From positions 3,498,001 to 3,562,000 of the forward strand of contig NZ_LT607754.1 of the NCBI RefSeq assembly GCF_900090285.1: a stretch of DNA of 64,000 bases, written 5' to 3'. The notes under the pieces were generated by a model. That model made no database searches. It was given only the letters and a program-made list of their open reading frames with translations, and had not been told where the DNA came from. Position 1 is the stretch's first letter, and each line of letters starts with the position of its first letter. A program made the position numbers and the translations under genes. Of the stretch, positions 7,157 through 15,034 are shown piece by piece. Origin of the DNA: Micromonospora inositola (lineage in GTDB: Bacteria; Actinomycetota; Actinomycetes; Mycobacteriales; Micromonosporaceae).

Positions 7157-7642
7157 TCACCCGGCAAGTCGACGGTGGTACCGCACACCGGGGCGACCGT
7201 CGAGGACGATGTCCGCGACCGTGGTGAACCCGGTGCGTCCCAGCACCGCCATGGACGCCGGGTTGTCCCGGGTGGTGACCGCGGCGAGCGCGGTGAGTCC
7301 GTACGCCGTGGCGGCCAGCCGGCACACCTCCTCGACCGCCGCCGTCGCCACGCCGCGACCGGTGGCGCGCTCGCCGATCCGGTAGCCGAGCTCGGCCGCC
7401 CCGTCCTCGACGTCCACGAGGTTGACGCGGCCGATCAGCTCCCCCCGCTCGTCCAGGACGACGTGGAAGTGGATCGAGCCGGCGTCCTGCTCGGCCAGCA
7501 GGGCGCGATGCCGGGCGGCGAACTCGGCGAAGTACGCGTCCCCGCGATCCGGCACGGTCCGGGCGAAGAACTCCCGGTTCTCCCGCTCGAAGGCCAGGAG
7601 AGCCGGCGCGTGGTCGGCCCGCAGCCGTTCCAACCTGATCAC
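7157..7642 (-). CDS. GNAT family N-acetyltransferase (RimJ/RimL type)
   Basis: 161 residues from a GTG at 7642 (MIRLERLRADHAPALLAF). The protein shows the GNAT core: VLDERGELIGRVNLVDVEDG (strands 2-4), LGYRIGERATGRGVATAAVEEVC carrying the acetyl-CoA pyrophosphate loop R/Q-x-x-G-x-G/A as RATGRGVA, and the DNPASMAVLGRTGFT segment near the end. RimJ/RimL-like members acetylate protein N-termini or small amines; the substrate here is unknown. It is divergent from the MFS remnant that begins 79 bases away. Confidence 0.9.
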   Translation of the reverse strand: MIRLERLRADHAPALLAFERENREFFARTVPDRGDAYFAEFAARHRALLAEQDAGSIHFHVVLDERGELIGRVNLVDVEDGAAELGYRIGERATGRGVATAAVEEVCRLAATAYGLTALAAVTTRDNPASMAVLGRTGFTTVADIVLDGRPGVRYHRRLAG

Positions 7643-7721
7643 GTCGGACAGCCTACGTAGCGACGGCGACCGGGTCGGCCCGGACGGCGACGGACCCGCC
7701 GGGCGCACTACCGTCCGGGGG

Positions 7722-8433
7722 GTGACACGACCGTCCGGCCACCCCGGGTACGCGCGGTTCTGGGCGGCCGACGCGGTCTCCACGTTCGGGACGTACCTGA
7801 CCACGGTGGCGTTGCCGATCATCGCGATCGTGACCCTGGACGCGACCGACGCCGAGGTCGGGCTCGTCAACGGCGCGCGCTGGACGCCGTACCTGCTGTT
7901 CGGGCTGCTGGCCGGGATGGTGGCCGACCGGTACCGGCGGCGGCCGATCCTGGTGGCCACCGACGTCGCCCGCGCGGTGCTGCTGACCCTGATAGCGGCG
8001 CTCGCCCTGCTCGGGGCGTTGAGCGTGCCCGCGCTGATGGTCCTCGTCGCCGTCTTCGGCGCGCTGTCGCTGCTCTACGAGGCCGCCCACCAGTCCTACC
8101 TGCCCCGACTCGTGCCCACCGCGGCACTGACCCGGGCCAACGCCCGGATGGAGCAGACCCGGGCCGCCGCCACCTCGGCCACGAACTGCGCGAAGGTCTC
8201 GCCTGGGTGTACCGGCACCCGGTGCTGGCGCCGTACGCCGTCACCCTGCACGCGCGCTTCCTCTTCGCCAGCCTGGCGTCGACCGTCCTCACGCACGGCC
8301 GGCGATCTGGGTCGGCGTGGCCGGCATGGCGGTCGCCGCCGTGGTCGCCGCGCTCTCCCCGCTGCGTACCGCGCGGCACGCCGAGCCGACCCCGGCCGCG
8401 GAACCGACGCCGATCCCGGCCGTTCAGGACTGA
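7722..8433 (+). pseudogene. MFS transporter pseudogene with two internal deletions
   Basis: From the GTG at 7722 a normal MFS N-terminus is read (GYARFWAADAVSTFGTYLTTVALPI, five membrane helices with the GMVADRYRRRP loop motif) to [15 protein letters not shown] near 8170. The frame then jumps: the next recognisable piece, in another frame, is [24 protein letters not shown] at about 8185-8290, and after a second break [21 protein letters not shown] at about 8310 leads to a stop at 8433. Roughly helices 6 and 8-11 are missing. The gene was an enterobactin-exporter/MFS_3-like pump and cannot now make an intact protein. Confidence 0.82.
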
Positions 8434-8493
8434 CCCTGGGCGCGGGTAGCAGCCCTGACGGCTTATCCGGTTGCCTCTGCCGGTGTCGGTCGG

Positions 8494-9270
8494 TTGGCTG
8501 GGGGAGTGGCCGACGTCGACTCGTACTTCATCTGCGCCACGCCCCGGACGGGCAGTTCGCTGCTCTGCGGCCTGCTCGCCTCCACCGGGGTCGCCGGGCG
8601 GCCGGAGGCGTACTTCCGGGTGCCCGACGAGCCACTCTGGGCCGGGCGGTGGGGGCTTCCCGCGGGCGGTTGGGGCTACGGCGACTTCGTGGCCGCGGCG
8701 CTGGCGGCCGGGCGGACGGGCAACGGGGTCTTCGGGGCGAAGCTGATGTGGGGGACGCTGGACCGGGTGGTGGAAGGACTGGCCGCGGTCCACCCCGAGC
8801 TGGCCGGCGCGGACGACGCGCTGCTGCGTCGTGCCTTCGGGCGGACCGCCTTCGTCCACCTGCGGCGCGACGACGTGCTGACGCAGGCGGTCTCGTGGCT
8901 GCGCGCGGAGCAGACCGACCTCTGGTACGTCGGCTGCCCGGACGCGAACGGCGCGGCACCCTGGTACGACGGCGAGGGTATCGACGAGCTGATCCGGACC
9001 ATCGAGACGCACCAGGCGGCGTGGGAGGAGTGGTTCGCCGCGTACGACGTGACGCCCCACCGGGTGCGCTACGAGGACCTGGCCGGCGACCCGACCGGGG
9101 TGACCCGGAAGGTCCTCGGCTTCCTCGGCCTCGGCCTGCCCGCCGGCGCGACGATCCGCCCCCGGCACCAGCGGCAGGCCGACGCGCTCAACGCGGAGTG
9201 GGTCGCCCGTCACCGGGCCGGGTCGACGGGGTGGCGGATGTCGCCGCACCCACCGGGAACCAGCGGGTGA
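8494..9270 (+). CDS. Stf0-family sulfotransferase
   Basis: About 255 residues. The N-terminus [27 protein letters not shown] carries the 5'-PSB loop (TPRTGSS) that binds the 3'-phosphoadenylyl sulfate donor, and [20 protein letters not shown] carries the 3'-phosphate motif. [21 protein letters not shown] and the [14 protein letters not shown] tail match Stf0, the trehalose 2-sulfotransferase of mycobacteria. The acceptor here is not determinable. A TTG at 8494 and a GTG at 8506 are both possible starts; neither has an ideally spaced ribosome site. It ends in a GTGA overlap with a short downstream frame. Confidence 0.88.
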   Translation: MAGGVADVDSYFICATPRTGSSLLCGLLASTGVAGRPEAYFRVPDEPLWAGRWGLPAGGWGYGDFVAAALAAGRTGNGVFGAKLMWGTLDRVVEGLAAVHPELAGADDALLRRAFGRTAFVHLRRDDVLTQAVSWLRAEQTDLWYVGCPDANGAAPWYDGEGIDELIRTIETHQAAWEEWFAAYDVTPHRVRYEDLAGDPTGVTRKVLGFLGLGLPAGATIRPRHQRQADALNAEWVARHRAGSTGWRMSPHPPGTSG

Positions 9271-9434
9271 CCGATCAACCCCTCGCGCCGGCCGTCGACC
9301 ATGATCCGGACCCGATCACCGCCGCGCCGGGCGAGCGGCCCGCTGTCCTGGACAGTCGGCTGACGGTGACGTTGCCCACCCCCACTGCGGGCGCACGGGT
9401 AGGGGCAGGTCATCCGGCGTTACCGGGCAGTTAA
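9267..9434 (+). CDS. Possible 55-residue coupled ORF
   Basis: A GTG at 9267 overlaps the stop of the sulfotransferase (GTGA) and opens a 55-codon frame rich in Pro, Asp and Ala ([22 protein letters not shown]). GTGA overlaps join many real gene pairs in this window, but no family is recognised and the frame could be chance in such GC-rich DNA. Confidence 0.25.
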   Translation: MTDQPLAPAVDHDPDPITAAPGERPAVLDSRLTVTLPTPTAGARVGAGHPALPGS

Positions 9435-9605
9435 GGTGGTGGGGCGAAGTCGCTCCCCGACCGGGGTGCGGCTTCGTAGTGCTTCACGGGATCCGTGGAG
9501 CCCAGCCGTTCCGACGTTCTCCGGGCCAACCGCTCCGGGACGGCTGCACCCCCACGCCCGACCGGCACGTCCGGCGGGCCAACCCGGAACGGAGTAAGCC
9601 ACGCC
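9435..9605 (+). promoter_or_regulatory. Structured leader before the purine permease
   Basis: The gap holds a strong hairpin at 9445-9476 (CGAAGTCGC and GCGGCTTCG outer arms, CCCC/GGGG inner arms, one T-T mismatch) followed at 9485-9497 by a small CACGG/CCGTG stem. It may end the upstream transcript or act as an attenuator. I could not match it to a known purine riboswitch fold. Confidence 0.4.
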
Positions 9606-11096
9606 ATGAGCGTGACTACGCAGGATCCTGCTGTCCCGGTCGAGCCGACGGAACCCGCCGAGCGCGGCCGTCTCGACCGCTTCTTCGAGATCACCCGGCG
9701 GGGCTCGACCGTCAAGCGTGAGGTGCTCGCCGGGCTCACCACCTTCGCGACGATGGCCTACATCGTCGTGCTCAACCCCCTCATCATCGGCACCGCACCG
9801 GACGCCGACGGCAACCTGCTCGGCATCGCGCCGGTCGCCGGGGTCACCGCCCTGGTCGCGGCGGTGATGACCATCCTGATGGGCATCGTCGGCCGGGTGC
9901 CTTTCGCGGTGGCGACCGGCCTGGGCCTCAACGCCTTCGTCGCGTACGCCGTCGCCTCCCAGATGACCTGGGCCGAGGCGATGGGCCTGGTCGTCATCGA
10001 GGGTCTGATCATCACCGTGCTGGTGCTGACCGGCTTTCGGAAGGCCGTGTTCCGCGCCATCCCCGGCGAGCTGAAGGCGGCCATCGCCGCCGGCATCGGC
10101 CTGTTCATCGCGCTGATCGGCTTCGTCGACGGCGGTCTGGTCCGGCGGATGCCGGACGCCGCCGGCACGACGGTGCCGGTGCAGCTCGGTGGCGACGGTA
10201 CGCTGCGCGGCTGGACCACCGTCGTCTTCCTGGTCGGCCTGCTGGTCACCGGCATCCTGGTCGCCCGCAAGGTGAAGGCCGGCGTCCTGATCGGCATCGT
10301 GGCGACCACGGTCGTCGCCGTGATCGTCGACGCGCTGGCCAAGCCGGGCCCGGCGTTCGTCGACGGCAAGCCGAACCCGACCGGGTGGCAGCTCAACGTG
10401 CCGACCCTGCCCGACCCGCTGATCAAGGCGCCCGACCTGCACCTGCTCGGCAACGTGTCGTTCACGGCGTTCGCGCACGTCGGCGTGATGACCGCCGTGC
10501 TGCTGGTCTTCACGCTCGTCCTCGCCGACTTCTTCGACGTGATGGGCACGACCGTGGGTCTGGCGAAGCAGGCCGGCCTGGCCACCGCCGACGGCACCGA
10601 CATGCCGCGGCTGGGCAAGGTGCTCTTCGTCGACGGCGTCGCCGCGGTCGCCGGTGGCGCGGGCAGCGCCTCCTCGGCCACCACGTACGTGGAGTCGTCC
10701 TCGGGCATCGCGGACGGCGGCCGTACCGGTCTGACCAGCGTGGTCACCGGGCTGCTCTTCCTCGGCGCGCTGCTGCTCACCCCGCTGGTGTCGCTGGTGC
10801 CCAGCGAGGCCGCCGGTCCGGCGCTGGTCGTCGTCGGCGCGCTGATGATCCGTCAGGTCAAGGACATCGACTTCTCGGACGTCGGGGTGGCGGTCCCGGC
10901 GTTCCTGACCATGACGCTCATGCCCTTCACCTACTCGATCACCAACGGCATCGGCGCCGGCTTCGTCAGCTGGGTGGCGATCCGGGTCGCGCAGGGCAAG
11001 GCCCGCCAGATTCACCCGCTGATGTGGGCGGTCGCGGTGGCGTTCGTGTTCTACTTCGGCATCAACCTGGTCAAGGCCGTCACCGGCGTCAGCTGA
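9606..11096 (+). CDS. NCS2/AzgA-type purine permease
   Basis: 496 residues, a proton-coupled nucleobase transporter in the cytoplasmic membrane. Family marks: LDRFFEITRRGSTVKREVLAGLTTFATMAYI at the N-terminus, the GLGLNAFVAYAV substrate-site segment, DFFDVMGTTVGLAKQAG in helix 8, and GSASSATTYVESSSGIADGGRTG, the AzgA signature that lines the binding site. About 12-14 membrane segments are evident. AzgA members take up adenine, guanine or hypoxanthine. The ATG at 9606 follows GGAGTAAG. A long leader precedes it and a strong terminator follows, so it is a single-gene unit. Confidence 0.93.
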   Translation: MSVTTQDPAVPVEPTEPAERGRLDRFFEITRRGSTVKREVLAGLTTFATMAYIVVLNPLIIGTAPDADGNLLGIAPVAGVTALVAAVMTILMGIVGRVPFAVATGLGLNAFVAYAVASQMTWAEAMGLVVIEGLIITVLVLTGFRKAVFRAIPGELKAAIAAGIGLFIALIGFVDGGLVRRMPDAAGTTVPVQLGGDGTLRGWTTVVFLVGLLVTGILVARKVKAGVLIGIVATTVVAVIVDALAKPGPAFVDGKPNPTGWQLNVPTLPDPLIKAPDLHLLGNVSFTAFAHVGVMTAVLLVFTLVLADFFDVMGTTVGLAKQAGLATADGTDMPRLGKVLFVDGVAAVAGGAGSASSATTYVESSSGIADGGRTGLTSVVTGLLFLGALLLTPLVSLVPSEAAGPALVVVGALMIRQVKDIDFSDVGVAVPAFLTMTLMPFTYSITNGIGAGFVSWVAIRVAQGKARQIHPLMWAVAVAFVFYFGINLVKAVTGVS

Positions 11097-11104
11097 CCGG
11101 CACC

Positions 11105-11147
11105 GACGCGCCCCCGCTGCCTCCGGCCGAGTCAGCGGGGGCGCGTC
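11105..11147 (+). terminator. Terminator after the purine permease
   Basis: A perfect 15-bp stem, GACGCGCCCCCGCTG (11105-11119) with CAGCGGGGGCGCGTC (11133-11147), around a 13-base loop, 9 bases past the permease stop. No long T tract follows, as is usual in high-GC actinomycetes. The same GACGCGCCCCCGC arm recurs in the terminator at 36675-36717. Confidence 0.82.
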
Positions 11148-11168
11148 GTATCCGCACCGGGCGGTAGA

Positions 11169-11452
11169 GTGCGACCGCGCGAGAACCTTTCCTTCCGTAC
11201 GTCCGACCTGATCACCGACCGGCTCGTCCTGCGCCCCTGGTCGGCCGACGAGGTCGCCGCCGTCGTCGACGGCGATCGACCGCAGCACTGGGCGGAGGAC
11301 TCCCCGCCGAGGGTGACCGCATGATCGCCCGTCTCCTCGCCCGGCAACCCGACTCCCTCCACGAGTACGGGCACCGCCAGATCATCGAACGGGAGACCGG
11401 CCTGACCGTCGGCGCCATCGGCCTGTTCTGGCCGCCCACCGCCGGCGCGGTC
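11169..11452 (+). pseudogene. GNAT acetyltransferase remnant
   Basis: A GTG at 11169 opens LSFRTSDLITDRLVLRPWSADEVAAVV, the usual start of a RimJ/RimL acetyltransferase. The frame stops at 11324 after a frameshift; in the shifted frame the similarity resumes with LLARQPDSLHEYGHRQIIERETG and GAIGLFWPPTAGAV, the centre of the fold. The acetyl-CoA-binding half that should follow is absent, and the convergent kinase gene begins at once. The gene is thus both frameshifted and truncated. Confidence 0.75.
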
Positions 11453-12023
11453 AGCGTTCCGAGGTGTCCACCCGAAGGTCGGCCCGCTCCCGGGCGCCGT
11501 CGGCGGCGAAGAACGCCGCCTCCTCGCGCATCCACCGTTCCCACAGGTCGCGGTGCTCGGCGCCGTCGCGGGCCAGGCCGCGCGCCAGCCGCACGGCCGG
11601 ATCGGCCTCCACCCAGATCGCGTACGCGAGCCGGCCGACCGTCTCCCGACGGGTGCAGGTGACTCCTTCGAGGATCACCAGCGGGTGCCACGGGAGAGTC
11701 TTCCAGCTGCCCAGCGAGCCACCCCGCCAGTCCCGCGCCCAGTCGCGTACCTGGTATCGGGCGTCCCGGCCGGCGAGCAGCGGGGTGAGGACCTGCTCGT
11801 CGAAACGGGGCCACCAGCCGGCGAAGTCGTCCCACGAGACGAAGTCGTCGATCTCGACGACCGGGGCCGAGGTCAGCTCCGCCAAGCGACGGGCCAGCAG
11901 GCTCTTGCCGCCGCCGCTCGGCCCGTCCACGCCGACGATCCGGATGCCGTGGACCGGCTCACGGCGGAGGATCTCGTCCCGGAGTTCGTCGTCGGAGAGG
12001 ATGGCCACGTCGCACTCTGGCAC
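11451..12023 (-). CDS. Uridine kinase-like P-loop kinase
   Basis: 190 residues from a GTG at 12023 (a GTG at 12008 is an alternative). The P-loop is VGVDGPSGGGKSLLARRLAE; VVEIDDFVSWDDFAGWWPRFDEQVL resembles the acceptor-binding DDF region of uridine kinases, and LVILEGVTCTRRE is the Walker B-like strand. Members phosphorylate nucleosides or related small hydroxyl compounds with ATP; the acceptor is unproven. It converges on the GNAT remnant and diverges from the hydrolase gene. Confidence 0.85.
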   Translation of the reverse strand: MPECDVAILSDDELRDEILRREPVHGIRIVGVDGPSGGGKSLLARRLAELTSAPVVEIDDFVSWDDFAGWWPRFDEQVLTPLLAGRDARYQVRDWARDWRGGSLGSWKTLPWHPLVILEGVTCTRRETVGRLAYAIWVEADPAVRLARGLARDGAEHRDLWERWMREEAAFFAADGARERADLRVDTSER

Positions 12024-12134
12024 ACCGCCGTTTTCCAGATGTTCGCGGCACCGATGAGTTCCGGGCGGCGCCGGCGTTTCACGGAGTGCGGCGGTGGTCG
12101 CGACGGGTCCACGACCCGACGGAGGAGATTCAGG

Positions 12135-12932
12135 GTGAGCTACGCGGACGTCAACGGGGTGCGCCTCTGGCACGAGATCCACGGCTCCGGCCGGCCGCTG
12201 GTGCTGCTCCACGGCGGGTACGGGTCGGTGGAGATGTTCGCGCCGGTCCTGCCGGCCCTCGCCGCGCACCGGCAGGTGATCGCGGTCGACCTGCAGGGGC
12301 ACGGCCGCACCGCAGACCTCGACCGGCCGCTGCGGTACGAGTCGATGGCCGACGACGTCGCGGCTCTTCTCCGGCACCTCGACCTGCCCGGGGCCGACCT
12401 GCTGGGCTACTCGCTCGGCGGCGGGGTGGCGCTGCGGACCGCGATCCAGCACCCGGAGCTGGTCCGTCGGTTGGTGCTGGTCTCCACCCCCTGCCGCCGG
12501 CTGGGCTGGTATGCCGAGGTGCTGGCCGCGATGGCCACCCAGGACGAGCGGGTCGGGGAGCAGATGCGCGGCACCCCGCCGCACGAGCTCTACGCCCGCG
12601 TCGCGCCGCGGCCGGAGGACTGGCCGAAGCTCTGGGCCAAGACCGGTGACCTGCTCCGCCGCGAGTACGACTGGTCGGCGGAGGTGGCTGCGCTCGCCAT
12701 GCCCGTCATGCTGGTCTTCGCCGACGCCGACTCGGTCCCGGTGAGCCACATGGCGGAGTTCTTCGGGCTGCTGGGCGGCGGTCACCGGGACGCCGGCTGG
12801 GACGGCTCGGACCGTCCGGCCGCGCGGCTGGCCGTGCTGCCCGGCCTGACCCACTACGACATCGTCACCTCACCGGCGCTGCCCGCCGCCGTCCTGCCGT
12901 TCCTCACCCACGAGGTGCGCTCACCGGCCTGA
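12135..12932 (+). CDS. Alpha/beta hydrolase
   Basis: 265 residues with the alpha/beta-hydrolase layout: oxyanion strand LVLLHGGYGSVEMF, VIAVDLQGHGRT, nucleophile elbow LLGYSLGGGVALR (Ser in GYSLGG), acid residue in MLVFADADSV and the catalytic His in LPGLTHYDIV. The reaction could be ester or amide hydrolysis; the substrate is unknown. The GTG at 12135 is preceded by GGAGGA at 12121-12126. A cysteine-basic segment STPCRRLGWY follows the nucleophile region and would form the cap entry. Confidence 0.9.
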   Translation: MSYADVNGVRLWHEIHGSGRPLVLLHGGYGSVEMFAPVLPALAAHRQVIAVDLQGHGRTADLDRPLRYESMADDVAALLRHLDLPGADLLGYSLGGGVALRTAIQHPELVRRLVLVSTPCRRLGWYAEVLAAMATQDERVGEQMRGTPPHELYARVAPRPEDWPKLWAKTGDLLRREYDWSAEVAALAMPVMLVFADADSVPVSHMAEFFGLLGGGHRDAGWDGSDRPAARLAVLPGLTHYDIVTSPALPAAVLPFLTHEVRSPA

Positions 12933-12959
12933 TCCGCCCGGGACGTCCCGCCCAGCGGC

Positions 12960-13703
12960 TCAGATCGCGAAGCCGCCGTCGACGTCGATGGTCGCCCCGG
13001 TCACGTAGCCGGAGTCGGGGCCGGCGAGGTGGCAGACCATCGCCGCGATCTCGGCCGGTGCGGCGTACCGGCCGAGGGCGGTGAGGCCGCTGATCGCCGC
13101 GGCGTTCGGGCCGTCCGCCGGGTTGGCGTCCGTGTCGGTCGGACCCGGGTTCACCAGGTTGACGGTGATTCCACGCGGACCCAGCTCCCGGCCGAGCCCC
13201 TTCGTCAGGCCGACGAGCGCAGTCTTGCTCATCGAGTAGAGCGCCAGGCCGGGGAAGGGGGCCCGGCGAGCGACGTTGCTGCCGATGTTGATGATCCGGC
13301 CGCCGTCGGTCATGTGCCGGGCCGCTGCCTGCGCGGCCACGTAGGGTGCCCGGACGTTGACCGCCAGCGTCCGGTCCAGCTCGTCGGGGCCGAGTTCATC
13401 GACCGGGCCGACCAGGAACACCCCGGCATTGTTGACCAGGATGTCGAGTCGTCCCAGTTCCTCGACCGTCCGGTCCACGGCCACCCGTACCGCGTCCGGG
13501 TCCGCGCTGTCGGCCCGCACGGCCAGTACCCGCCGGCCCAGCGCCTCGATCTGCTTCACCACCAACGCGGCCCGGTCGGCGTCCCGCTGGTAGGTCAGCG
13601 CCACGTCGGCGCCCTCGGTGGCCAGGCGCACGGCGATCCCGGCGCCGATGCCCCGGCTGCCCCCGGTGACAAGGGCGACTTTTCCGTCCAGTGTGGTCGT
13701 CAT
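12960..13703 (-). CDS. Short-chain dehydrogenase/reductase (FabG-like)
   Basis: 247 residues, a classical SDR. Cofactor motif TGGSRGIG (residues 13-20), NNAG after strand 4, catalytic Ser in IINIGSNVARR, and the YSMSK active-site Tyr-x3-Lys. The C-terminus GYVTGATIDVDGGFAI is typical of 3-oxoacyl-ACP reductase-like members. It reduces or oxidises a carbonyl with NAD(P)H; no neighbouring pathway gene defines the substrate. The ATG at 13703 gives the standard N-terminus. Confidence 0.93.
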   Translation of the reverse strand: MTTTLDGKVALVTGGSRGIGAGIAVRLATEGADVALTYQRDADRAALVVKQIEALGRRVLAVRADSADPDAVRVAVDRTVEELGRLDILVNNAGVFLVGPVDELGPDELDRTLAVNVRAPYVAAQAAARHMTDGGRIINIGSNVARRAPFPGLALYSMSKTALVGLTKGLGRELGPRGITVNLVNPGPTDTDANPADGPNAAAISGLTALGRYAAPAEIAAMVCHLAGPDSGYVTGATIDVDGGFAI

Positions 13704-13795
13704 GAGACGAGCATCGCCGTTGCGGCGGCGCGGGTCCGGCGGAGATCGGACGTCTCGTTCGGCACCGGCGCTGCTCGGCGCGGCCCCGCCGGCTC

Positions 13796-14731
13796 TCAGC
13801 CCAGGCGCTCGGCGAGCCAGGGCAGCAGCGCGTCGCCCTGGGCCCGCTGGAACGCGCGGACCGTCGGGATGCCGGGCGGGGGCGGCTGCCGGGACCCGTC
13901 GATGAAGAAGCCGGCGAGACCGGCCAGCACCCCGGTCAGCGCGGCCGGGTCCACCCCGGCGGTGAGCGGCAGGTCGCGCAGCAGCGCCTCGGTGTCGTGG
14001 CCGCCGTGCAGCCGGACGTTCACCAGCAGGAGCAGGGTGTCCAACCAGGACGGTCCCCGGCAGGCCCACGGCCAGTCCACCACGCTGACCGTGCCGTCCG
14101 GGCCGACCAGCAGGTTGTCGGCGCGGACGTCCAGATGGCACAGCGTGTCGCCGGCCAGCGCGGCGAGTCCATGGTCCGCCGCGGCGCACAGTTCGGGCAG
14201 GCGCGCGTGGGCCCACGGCGGCAGGTCAGCCGGCGGGTCCGCCGCGATCCGCCGCCAGCCGGCGAAGTCGTACCCGAGCTGCTCGGCCGCGGTGGGCACG
14301 GCCGCGACCGGCGCCGGGGTCAGCGTCGCGGCCATGTCCGCCAGGGCGGCGAGCACGGCGGCCAGCTCGGTGGCGAGCCAGGGCGTGGCCGGATGCCGGC
14401 CGTCGACGTCGGTGAACACCAGGGCCACCCACTCGCCGTCGTCGTGGCTGCCCAGCAGCCGGGGCGTCGGCGCGTACGGCGGCAGCGCGGCCGCGATCCG
14501 CGCCTCCGCGCGGTGCAGGTGCGGGCTGCGGTCGTTCTGCGCCGGGCTGACCGCCTTGACGAAGGCTCGCCGACCGCCGGCGGTGCGGACCCGGTCGGCG
14601 GTGCCGGGGGAGTAGCCGCCCGGCTGGGACACCGCCTCGACGACCCGGTCGCCCAGGATCTCCTCGACCGTGGCCCGGACGTCGGTCGGCAGGTCGGCCC
14701 AGCCGATCCGGGTCTTCGTCGCGCTCGCCAT
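13796..14731 (-). CDS. Aminoglycoside phosphotransferase-like kinase (APH family)
   Basis: 311 residues with a protein-kinase-like fold. RRAFVKAVSP supplies the ATP-binding Lys, DTLCHLDVRADNLLVGPDGTVSVVDWPWA contains the catalytic HxDxxxxN and metal-binding D. Members phosphorylate aminoglycosides, choline-like or other small hydroxyl compounds; many actinomycete copies are not resistance genes, and nothing here indicates a drug target. The chain ends at the typical length. It lies 92 bases from the SDR on the same strand. Confidence 0.9.
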   Translation of the reverse strand: MASATKTRIGWADLPTDVRATVEEILGDRVVEAVSQPGGYSPGTADRVRTAGGRRAFVKAVSPAQNDRSPHLHRAEARIAAALPPYAPTPRLLGSHDDGEWVALVFTDVDGRHPATPWLATELAAVLAALADMAATLTPAPVAAVPTAAEQLGYDFAGWRRIAADPPADLPPWAHARLPELCAAADHGLAALAGDTLCHLDVRADNLLVGPDGTVSVVDWPWACRGPSWLDTLLLLVNVRLHGGHDTEALLRDLPLTAGVDPAALTGVLAGLAGFFIDGSRQPPPPGIPTVRAFQRAQGDALLPWLAERLG

Positions 14732-14822
14732 CCCTCCACGGTGGGTCCGGCCGCCCCGGCGGGCAAGCCGATTACCGGGGCGTCGCGGCGTAGCGGAGGA
14801 TCACCGGTTCACTGGCGAAGGG

Positions 14823-14980
14823 TCGCGCGTCCAACTACTTCCCGTCCCGCACGGCGCTGCTCGGCGCCGTCGGCGAGCGGATCTTCGACGGGATGGCCCC
14901 GCTTCGACACGGATCAGGTGGTTTCCGCCCTGGTGTCCCGCCTGGTCGGTGCGGCGGCGGGCTGGCCACGCGCCCAGGTA
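14823..14980 (+). pseudogene. TetR regulator remnant
   Basis: Within 303 bases between the APH-like and pyruvyl transferase genes, one frame reads ASNYFPSRTALLGAVGERIFDGMAP, the recognition-helix end of a TetR DNA-binding domain, and another reads DTDQVVSALVSRLVGAAAG, like a fragment of the ligand domain. There is no N-terminus, no complete ligand domain and no single frame, so the gene is dead. Limits are approximate. Confidence 0.55.
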
Positions 14981-15034
14981 TGTCCACCGGCGCAGCGGGA
15001 AACCGGCCGGAGACGCACCTGGGGAGGAGCGACG

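Noticed and set aside
13796..14731. Aminoglycoside resistance gene
   Set aside because: The APH fold is clear, but many actinomycete members are general small-molecule kinases and no antibiotic context supports a resistance call.
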